A DNA stretch of 6,033 nucleotides from an uncultured beta proteobacterium. Lineage in GTDB: Bacteria; Pseudomonadota; Gammaproteobacteria; Burkholderiales; Rhodocyclaceae. The translations under genes and the position numbers were made by a program. Positions 1 through 6,033 of the stretch are shown here, piece by piece; position 1 is the stretch's first letter; the number at the start of each line of letters is the position of its first letter. The stretch covers positions 1 through 6,033 of the forward strand of contig CAIZHL010000576.1 in the NCBI GenBank assembly GCA_903932755.1, in the 5' to 3' direction. The notes beneath the pieces are model-generated. The model saw nothing but the letters and a program-made list of their open reading frames with translations, did no database searches and was not told the DNA's origin.

Positions 1-716
1 TGATGACCGCCAAGGCCGGCAACCTGATCCGTCAATGGGTCGAGCACAAAGGCGTCGGCGTCCATGTCAATGCCGGAGTCACCTCCATCGAGCAGAAGGA
101 CGGCGCCTTCCTGGCCAAACTCAGCACCGGCGCCGAGATCGCCGCCGACCTGGTGATCTGTGCCGCCGGCGTGGCACCCAACACCGGCTTTCTGGCCGGC
201 AGCGGCGTGGGCATCGGGCGCGGCATCACGGTCGATGCCGGCATGCGTACCAACGTCGCCGACATCTATGCCGCCGGGGATGTCACCGAAGCCGTGGGTT
301 TCCACAGCGGGCAACCCGAACTCAATGCGATCCAGCCCAACGCCGTCGATCAGGCGCGCGTCGCCGCCCACAACATGGCCGGCGGAAGCGCAACGAGCGG
401 CGGCAGTCTGGCGATCAACGTACTGGACACCCTGGGCCTGATCTCGACCTCTTTCGGCCAGTGGCAGGGTGTCGGCAAGGACGAGGGCGGCGCGAGCGTC
501 GAACTGGTCGACGAAGCGAACTACCATTACCTGTCGCTGCAGTTCAAGGGCGACGTGCTGATCGGCGCCACCAGCATCGGCTGGACCAATCATGTCGGCG
601 CCCTGCGCGGACTGGTACAGACCCAGGCGCCGCTGGGCCCGTGGAAGGCCCGCCTGTTGGCCGACCCGACGCAGTTCATGGCGGCCTATCTGGGTACGGC
701 GCAGAAAGCCGCATGA
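1..716 (+). CDS. FAD/NAD(P)-dependent pyridine nucleotide-disulfide family oxidoreductase, C-terminal part (5' end outside window)
   Basis: Flavoprotein that moves electrons between NAD(P)H and a partner protein; the partner cannot be read from this fragment. About 237 residues are visible. The frame is open to the left edge, so the N-terminal FAD-binding Rossmann fold and probably most of the NAD domain lie upstream; the ATG at position 3 is most likely internal. The segment LVICAAGVAPNTGFL (about residues 50-64 of the visible part) is the typical end of the NAD-binding domain. TNVADIYAAGDVTEA (about 83-97) is the second FAD-contacting motif, with the conserved Gly-Asp that binds the flavin ribityl chain. 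PNAVDQARVAAHNMAG follows as usual in NirB- or rubredoxin-reductase-like proteins. The last ~110 residues form the C-terminal domain. A MoaD-like gene follows on the same strand, which suggests an electron-transfer subunit of a W- or Mo-enzyme (inference). The family call is firm; the specific role is not. Confidence 0.88.
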   Translation, partial: MTAKAGNLIRQWVEHKGVGVHVNAGVTSIEQKDGAFLAKLSTGAEIAADLVICAAGVAPNTGFLAGSGVGIGRGITVDAGMRTNVADIYAAGDVTEAVGFHSGQPELNAIQPNAVDQARVAAHNMAGGSATSGGSLAINVLDTLGLISTSFGQWQGVGKDEGGASVELVDEANYHYLSLQFKGDVLIGATSIGWTNHVGALRGLVQTQAPLGPWKARLLADPTQFMAAYLGTAQKAA

Positions 717-783
717 AGGGGGCTGGCGCCCCCTTCGGGGAAATAGAGGGCCATCCCCCCGGCCCCCTTCACAAGGAAGGGGG
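715..783 (+). repeat. GC-rich double hairpin built from four copies of one 8-mer
   Basis: Two perfect hairpins sit just after the oxidoreductase. The first pairs GAAGGGGGC (715-723) with GCCCCCTTC (728-736) around the loop TGGC, and begins inside the TGA stop codon. The second pairs CCCCCTTC (763-770) with GAAGGGGG (776-783) around ACAAG. All four arms share the same 8-mer or its complement, so arm 1 can also pair with arm 3, and arm 2 with arm 4. Neither hairpin is followed by a T-run, so a simple intrinsic terminator is unlikely. It could be a REP-like intergenic repeat, an mRNA 3'-end stabiliser, or an attenuator ahead of the MoaD-like gene. Confidence 0.7.
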
Positions 784-795
784 TGACGATATTTG

Positions 796-808
796 CGGGC
801 TTCGCCCG
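796..808 (+). repeat. third small hairpin in the oxidoreductase-MoaD spacer
   Basis: CGGGC (796-800) pairs with GCCCG (804-808) around the loop TTC. CCCG (805-808) can alternatively pair with CGGG (811-814). No T-run follows. Together with the two hairpins at 715-783, it makes the 142-nt spacer almost entirely structured. Confidence 0.5.
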
Positions 809-849
809 TTCGGGTGGCTGGACTTACGGTCCCCCGGTGGGCGATCTGC

Positions 850-854
850 GGAGG
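850..854 (+). promoter_or_regulatory. ribosome binding site of the MoaD-like gene
   Basis: GGAGG lies 4 nt before the ATG at 859. This decides the start: the frame is open further upstream to a TTG at 793, but that start has no Shine-Dalgarno sequence, and its 22 extra residues do not resemble the beginning of a MoaD protein. Confidence 0.75.
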
Positions 855-858
855 CTTC

Positions 859-1113
859 ATGAAAGTCACGTTCAAGCTGTTTGCCACCCTGCAGGACTAC
901 CTGCCGCCCGAGGGCAAGAAGACCAACGCGCTGACGCTGGACCTGGAGGAGGGCACGAGCGTACAGCAGATCATCGAACGCTTCGCTTTGCCCGAGAAAC
1001 TGGTACATCTCGTGTTGATCGACGGCAGTTTCGTGCCGCCGGCACAGCGCGACTCACGTATACTTGTCGAAGGCGATACGCTGGCAATCTGGCCCCCCGT
1101 GGCTGGTGGCTAG
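859..1113 (+). CDS. MoaD/ThiS-family ubiquitin-like sulfur carrier
   Basis: Small (84 aa) beta-grasp protein of the MoaD/ThiS family. Family members are adenylated at their C-terminal glycine, converted to a thiocarboxylate, and donate sulfur; MoaD does this inside MPT synthase during molybdopterin synthesis. The protein opens with the beta strand KVTFKLFATLQDYLP and has the ligand-domain pattern LVLIDGSFVPP. It ends in WPPVAGG, and the terminal Gly-Gly required for activation is intact. The length matches the family (about 80-90 aa). The start is the ATG preceded by GGAGG. No MoaE, MoaA or ThiG neighbour is present. Instead, the gene follows a flavoprotein gene, which suggests a specialised, enzyme-linked copy rather than the housekeeping MoaD (inference). 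ThiS is less likely because of the PPVAGG ending and the absence of thiazole genes. No gene symbol is assigned because the pathway is not proven. Confidence 0.85.
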   Translation: MKVTFKLFATLQDYLPPEGKKTNALTLDLEEGTSVQQIIERFALPEKLVHLVLIDGSFVPPAQRDSRILVEGDTLAIWPPVAGG

Positions 1114-1127
1114 AGCAACCCTTCATT

Positions 1128-1159
1128 CCGGGACGCAAAGCGTTTCCGGTCGAGTTTTT
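1128..1159 (+). terminator. possible intrinsic terminator after the MoaD-like gene
   Basis: CCGGGACGC (1128-1136) pairs with GCG (1140-1142) and TTCCGG (1144-1149) around the loop AAA, leaving one bulged T and including one G-T pair. TTTTT follows at 1155-1159. The T-run begins 5 nt after the stem, farther than ideal, so termination may be weak. If it works, it ends the MoaD transcript and the cytochrome gene needs its own promoter. I could not find a convincing -35/-10 pair in the short remaining space. Confidence 0.4.
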
Positions 1160-1186
1160 GAACAGATTTCTTGTTAAGGAGTTGGT

Positions 1187-1579
1187 ATGAAACGCATGAC
1201 CGCAACCCATCTGCCCTTGCTGCTCGTCGCAGCGCTCGCCAGCAGTCCGGCTTTTGCCGATGGCAAGCAGGACGAGGCGGCACGCCAACTGGCGACCAAA
1301 TCGGGCTGCTTCATCTGCCACGCGATCGAACTGGACGCAAAAGGTCCGGAAGGACTCAAGCCGGTGGGACCACCTTGGAAGGCGGTAGCCGCACGCTACA
1401 AGGGCGACAAGAACGCGAAGAAGAACCTGACCGCGGCCATCATGGGTGGCACTTCGATCTACAACCGTCATTGGAAGGACGAGTCAAGTGGCGTGGCGAT
1501 GCCACCCAACGGCGTGGCCATTTCCGAGGCTGATGCGAAGAAACTGGTCGACTGGATTCTCGCCCTGCCGGCGAAGTAG
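1187..1579 (+). CDS. periplasmic class I cytochrome c (c551/c552-like)
   Basis: Small soluble electron-carrier haemoprotein of 130 aa, exported to the periplasm. Residues 1-24 form a Sec signal peptide: basic start MKRM, hydrophobic core LPLLLVAALA, and cleavage after SPAFA. The single haem site is C41-F-I-C44-H45, which gives two thioether cysteines and the proximal histidine. GPPWKAVAARYKG (about 61-73) is typical of cytochrome c551/c552. M105 in VAMPPNGV is the expected distal ligand, followed by the C-terminal helix SEADAKKLVDWILAL. The mature protein is about 106 residues, somewhat longer than Pseudomonas c551 (82 aa). TAAGGAG lies 5 nt before the ATG and fixes the start. Such proteins usually carry electrons to terminal oxidases or to nitrite or other respiratory reductases; the partner is not visible here. 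The gene lies 73 nt after the MoaD-like gene, and co-transcription is uncertain because a possible terminator lies between them. Confidence 0.93.
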   Translation: MKRMTATHLPLLLVAALASSPAFADGKQDEAARQLATKSGCFICHAIELDAKGPEGLKPVGPPWKAVAARYKGDKNAKKNLTAAIMGGTSIYNRHWKDESSGVAMPPNGVAISEADAKKLVDWILALPAK

Positions 1580-1644
1580 TCCGGAGTTCCCGTGGACGAC
1601 TGAAGTCGGACGCACACAGGGATAGCATCGGAAGCGCCGCACTT

Positions 1645-1669
1645 GCCCGGGACTGGCAGGCTCCCGGGC
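1645..1669 (+). repeat. perfect 8-bp inverted repeat downstream of the cytochrome gene
   Basis: GCCCGGGA (1645-1652) and TCCCGGGC (1662-1669) flank a 9-nt loop. No T-run follows on either strand. It lies about 65 nt after the cytochrome stop, in the gap where this gene and the fadL-like gene converge. It may stop transcription or protect the 3' end of the cytochrome mRNA. The rest of the gap (1580-1739) shows no gene. Confidence 0.45.
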
Positions 1670-1739
1670 GATCATTGCCGCGATTCCAGCTAGGGCAACA
1701 CCCGCCAGAAGACACTGTCCGCGCCGTTGGCGTGAACAT

Positions 1740-1765
1740 AAAAAACGGCGCCCGCGGGCGCCGTT
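1740..1765 (-). terminator. intrinsic terminator of the fadL-like gene
   Basis: A perfect inverted repeat, AACGGCGCCC (1744-1753) with GGGCGCCGTT (1756-1765), forms at least a 9-bp GC-rich stem with a tight loop. Read on the minus strand, it begins about 20 nt after the stop of the fadL-like gene, and the right arm runs into continuous T residues (complement of A1740-A1745). On the plus strand only TTTT follows after GA, so it may also work weakly for readthrough from the cytochrome side. Confidence 0.85.
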
Positions 1766-1784
1766 GATTTTGAGCTGAAGCCCC

Positions 1785-3080
1785 TCAAAACGTGTGGTTG
1801 TACTGCACCGAGAGGTAGTCGGCGGCGGTATCGAAGCTGCCGTTGATGGTCTGACGCCTCGTAACCCCCGGCGGAACCGTAGGAAGGTTCACCACTCGAG
1901 CCGTACTCGCGTCATCGAAGAAGATATGCGCGTAGCCGACATCCAGCGAGGAGATCTTGGACAAGGAATACTTGACGCCAAACGCCAGCCAGATGCGGTC
2001 GGAATCAGGCAGCGTCATGGTGCGATCGGCTTTGGTCTGCACCGGCGTCTTGTCATAGGCAATGCCGAAACGCGTTTTGACCTGATCGTTGTACTGGTAA
2101 TTCGCACCCAGGCCGACACGATAGCTGTCGTCAAAGTTATAGGACAAGGTATTCAATAGCACGCCCGAGTTCTTATTCTTCAGATCCAGGCTCTTGACGA
2201 CACTCCAGTCGGTCCACGTCACGTCGGCCAGAAGTTCCAGCTTGCTGTTCATCTTGTGCGAAGCCGCCAGGGAGAAGTTCGCCGGGGTCTTCAGCTTGAC
2301 TTTGACGTCCTGGTTGACCAAAGCCACACTGGGGACTTTAAATTTTTGCTTGCCTTCCAGGTCGAACTCGAGTTCCGAACGGTAGGCCAAGCCGATCCGC
2401 GTTGCCGGCGATAGCTGAAAGCTTGCCCCCAGATTGTAGCCAACAGCCCAATCGTCAACTACTACTTTAAGGAAGTTGTTTGCCGCAAACCCCGGCAGGC
2501 CAGCCAAGGCAATGCCCTGCTTGAATGTTGAGTCGTTCTTGGCAAAATTGATGCCGCCGCCGATCGACACCATATCGTTCAGCTTGTAGGCGATCGATGG
2601 GTTGATGTTGATCTGTTCCATTTCAAAGAAGTAGCCCGCATTGCGCCCGGTGAAGTCGAACTTGTACTCGGTCTTGTTGCCGAAGGTCGGCCCAAAGCCG
2701 ACGCCGACGCTCAGGTTAGGGGCAATGCCATAGGCCCAGTAGCCCGCCGGCAGCAGAGCCGTGCCGCCGGCATCGCCGCCGTCGCCGGTCGGGAGCGGTG
2801 CGAATGGAGTTGTCGTCGATCCCTTGTTCTTGAAGTCGATCGAGCGATTAAGCAGCGTGCCCGACAGGGCAATGTTGTGGCCCTGCGGCAGATTGGTCAT
2901 GCCGGCCGGGTTGAAATGGATCGTGCCGGCATCTTCGGCAGTCGCCGCGGCACCGGCAAAGGCGTTGCCCGTACCCGAACCGGTCTGGTTCTGGATGGCG
3001 AAACCCGCCGCGCTGGTTGCACCGGCAAAGCCCAGCAGCATCAGTGCCGGAATCAGTTTCATGGAAAGTTTTTGCGTCAT
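1785..3080 (-). CDS. FadL/OmpP1/TodX-family outer-membrane transporter
   Basis: Outer-membrane beta-barrel of 431 aa in the family that moves hydrophobic compounds (long-chain fatty acids in E. coli FadL; aromatic hydrocarbons in TodX/XylN) across the outer membrane. Residues 1-24 are a Sec signal peptide (MTQKLSMKLIPALMLLGFAG, cleavage after ATSA). The mature start AGFAIQNQTGSGTGNAFAG matches the conserved N-terminal hatch region. N57-P58-A59 is the family NPA motif. The remainder alternates beta strands and polar loops, with a Gly/Asp-rich loop near residues 90-110, and ends in aromatic-rich strands closing with YNHTF, the C-terminal Phe expected for BAM recognition. Length is normal for the family. 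AAGGAG (3088-3093) lies 7 nt before the ATG, a strong site that fixes the start. It is transcribed alone, between its own terminator and a 302-nt upstream gap. It appears less GC-rich than its neighbours. The substrate cannot be told from sequence, so fadL is not used as a symbol. Confidence 0.93.
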   Translation of the reverse strand: MTQKLSMKLIPALMLLGFAGATSAAGFAIQNQTGSGTGNAFAGAAATAEDAGTIHFNPAGMTNLPQGHNIALSGTLLNRSIDFKNKGSTTTPFAPLPTGDGGDAGGTALLPAGYWAYGIAPNLSVGVGFGPTFGNKTEYKFDFTGRNAGYFFEMEQININPSIAYKLNDMVSIGGGINFAKNDSTFKQGIALAGLPGFAANNFLKVVVDDWAVGYNLGASFQLSPATRIGLAYRSELEFDLEGKQKFKVPSVALVNQDVKVKLKTPANFSLAASHKMNSKLELLADVTWTDWSVVKSLDLKNKNSGVLLNTLSYNFDDSYRVGLGANYQYNDQVKTRFGIAYDKTPVQTKADRTMTLPDSDRIWLAFGVKYSLSKISSLDVGYAHIFFDDASTARVVNLPTVPPGVTRRQTINGSFDTAADYLSVQYNHTF

Positions 3081-3382
3081 GCCCGTTCTCCTTGGATATT
3101 AATTTTTTAGGTGATTCTGAAATTCGCACCTTTTGAGGCTAATACCAGAATAGTAGAGGGGTCGCGCGCAAAAATCCCGAATATTTCGATATTGAAGCAA
3201 TGCGCCGCCAGCTGTGTTGGTCTGTTGCCACACACAAAGCAAACAGCGTCTGGGTCGTGCTCGAATCGATTCCCTGCCATGTCGGCCACCGTGGGCAAGG
3301 GCTACTGTCTCAGGCTTTGGTGTAGACCTAACTTTTCAGGCCTGCGGAGATGCCCCGTGCAGGTGCAACCAACCCTTGCCGC
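3081..3382. other. 302-nt intergenic region upstream of the fadL-like gene
   Basis: No convincing gene was seen here. The part next to the fadL-like gene (3081-3200) is AT-rich and should hold its minus-strand promoter. It contains the ribosome binding site (3088-3093) and a -10-like TACTAT (complement of 3150-3155), but no good -35 at the right distance. The part next to proB is GC-richer. It includes an 8-bp inverted repeat (3294-3301 with 3373-3380) enclosing a smaller one (CCTGC 3341-3345 with GCAGG 3359-3363), and a palindrome GAATCGATTC (3263-3272). No terminator with a T-run was seen after proB. A 63-codon TTG-start frame on the minus strand (3107-3298) has no ribosome binding site or family signature. 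Confidence 0.6.
3180..3193. promoter_or_regulatory. AT-rich palindrome upstream of the fadL-like gene, possible operator
   Basis: AATAT (3180-3184) and ATATT (3189-3193) flank TTCG. An overlapping near-palindrome TTCGATATTGAA (3185-3196) is also present. It lies about 100 nt upstream of the start codon, in the AT-rich part of the gap, where a regulator of a fatty-acid or hydrocarbon transporter could bind. No known regulator consensus was recognised, and AT-rich palindromes of this size can occur by chance. Confidence 0.2.
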
Positions 3383-5516
<2,134 letters not shown>

Positions 5517-5532
5517 TCAGGGGCCAGAAACG

Positions 5533-5563
5533 CGAAAGCCCTATCGAGCCGATAGGGCTTTCG
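5533..5563 (-). terminator. 14-bp perfect hairpin between rpmA and obgE (attenuator or partial terminator)
   Basis: CGAAAGCCCTATCG (5533-5546) pairs perfectly with CGATAGGGCTTTCG (5550-5563) around a 3-nt loop. It lies 17 nt after the rpmA stop and 22 nt before the obgE start. The AAAGCCC...GGGCTTT arms look like those of an intrinsic terminator. On the minus strand, however, only short T-runs follow (CTTTCGCGTTTC), so partial termination or an RNA-processing/stability element is more likely than full stop. Such an element would set a higher level for rplU-rpmA than for obgE-proB (inference). Confidence 0.65.
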
Positions 5564-5580
5564 GCGCGAAGGGGTGAGGC

Positions 5581-5844
5581 TCAGGCTACTGCCGGGACGA
5601 TGCTGACCACGCGCCGCTTGGCCGCGCCCTTGACGGCAAACTGAACCGTGCCTTCGATCTTGGCGAACAGCGTGTGGTCCTTGCCCATGCCGACATTGTC
5701 GCCGGGATGGAACTCGGTGCCGCGCTGACGGACGATGATGCTGCCGGCCGAAATCAACTGACCGCCGTAGCTTTTGACGCCCAGGCGTTGTGATTCGGAG
5801 TCGCGGCCGTTACGGGAACTGCCGCCTGCTTTTTTGTGTGCCAT
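5581..5844 (-). CDS. rpmA: 50S ribosomal protein bL27
   Basis: Large-subunit ribosomal protein whose N-terminal tail reaches the peptidyl transferase centre. The protein has 87 aa, the normal length. It opens with the hallmark [20 protein letters not shown] and continues with [37 protein letters not shown] and the C-terminal [13 protein letters not shown]. It begins directly with MAHKKAGG, so there is no cleaved N-terminal extension as found in Firmicutes. AGGAG (5852-5856) lies 7 nt before the ATG. The gene follows rplU by 26 nt, as in the usual two-gene ribosomal operon. Confidence 0.99.
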   Translation of the reverse strand: MAHKKAGGSSRNGRDSESQRLGVKSYGGQLISAGSIIVRQRGTEFHPGDNVGMGKDHTLFAKIEGTVQFAVKGAAKRRVVSIVPAVA

Positions 5845-5870
5845 GTTTTAGCTCCTGATGCTCGTCGGGC

Positions 5871-6033
5871 TCAGGCGGCGATGCCGCTGATCTCGATTTC
5901 GGTGAAGTTCTGGCGATGGCCCTGGTGCTTCTGGTAGTGCTTGCGACGGCGCATCTTGAAAATGGTGACCTTGGGATGACGGCCCTGAGCGATCACTTTC
6001 GCGGTGACTTTGGCACCGGCGAGCATGGGAGAA
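5871..6033 (-). CDS. rplU: 50S ribosomal protein bL21, C-terminal part (5' end outside window)
   Basis: Large-subunit ribosomal protein that binds 23S rRNA. Translating the minus strand back from the TGA at 5871-5873 gives 53 residues: [17 protein letters not shown], then [20 protein letters not shown], then [16 protein letters not shown]. The basic segment [17 protein letters not shown] and the ending TEIEISGI are diagnostic of bL21. The full protein is about 103 aa, so roughly half lies beyond the right edge together with the promoter and any leader. It is the first gene of the rplU-rpmA-obgE-proB group. Confidence 0.97.
   Translation of the reverse strand, partial: SPMLAGAKVTAKVIAQGRHPKVTIFKMRRRKHYQKHQGHRQNFTEIEISGIAA

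Noticed and set aside
715..740. First spacer hairpin as an intrinsic terminator of the oxidoreductase gene
   Set aside because: The stem is followed by CGGGGAAATAG, with no T-run on the plus strand, and it overlaps the stop codon.
793..858. Extended N-terminus for the MoaD-like protein from a TTG at 793
   Set aside because: The MoaD fold starts at KVTFKLF right after the ATG at 859, which has a GGAGG site. The extension overlaps the hairpin spacer.
35..862. Plus-strand open frame of 275 codons overlapping the oxidoreductase
   Set aside because: It is an Arg-rich frame-shifted translation of the real gene, typical of GC-rich shadows.
3150..3155. TACTAT as the -10 box of the fadL-like gene (minus strand)
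   Set aside because: No acceptable -35 element lies 16-18 nt upstream, so I mention it in the gap entry but do not call a promoter.
3250..3290. tRNA-like T-loop fragment (CTCGAATCGATTCC)
   Set aside because: No cloverleaf, anticodon arm or acceptor stem could be assembled around it on either strand.
3107..3298. 63-codon minus-strand frame upstream of the fadL-like gene, with a CFVCG motif
   Set aside because: It has a TTG start, no Shine-Dalgarno sequence and only one CxxC. It overlaps the likely fadL promoter and resembles no family I know.

Overview
The window looks like a chromosomal segment from a GC-rich betaproteobacterium. The order rplU-rpmA-obgE-proB (read on the minus strand) is the classic betaproteobacterial arrangement. 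The high GC content, a periplasmic c-type cytochrome and a FadL-type porin fit a respiratory, Rhodocyclales-like organism (Azoarcus/Thauera/Dechloromonas type). This placement is an inference from gene order and protein style, not from a database match.

Left part, plus strand: the 3' end of an FAD/NAD(P)-dependent oxidoreductase (1-716), then a 142-nt spacer full of GC-rich hairpins, then a MoaD/ThiS-family sulfur carrier ending in Gly-Gly (859-1113), then a small secreted class I cytochrome c (1187-1579). The oxidoreductase plus a dedicated MoaD-like protein resembles the tail of a tungsten- or molybdenum-enzyme operon, such as the aldehyde:ferredoxin oxidoreductase operons of denitrifying betaproteobacteria. 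The catalytic gene would lie upstream, outside the window.

Middle, minus strand: a complete FadL/OmpP1/TodX-family outer-membrane transporter (1785-3080). It converges on the cytochrome gene and ends at a strong intrinsic terminator (1740-1765). A 302-nt gap (3081-3382) upstream of it holds its ribosome binding site and presumably its promoter. No convincing gene was found in that gap.

Right part, minus strand: rplU (3' part only), rpmA, obgE and proB, closely packed in one direction. rplU and rpmA are 26 nt apart. rpmA and obgE are separated by 70 nt that include a perfect 14-bp hairpin. obgE and proB overlap by 20 nt. These are ribosomal proteins bL21 and bL27, the ribosome-associated GTPase Obg, and glutamate 5-kinase (first step of proline synthesis).

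No tRNA, rRNA, CRISPR array, insertion sequence or obvious novel system was found. The points most worth a second look are the oxidoreductase/MoaD pair, the four-copy 8-mer able to fold in two mutually exclusive ways between them, and the rpmA-obgE hairpin.
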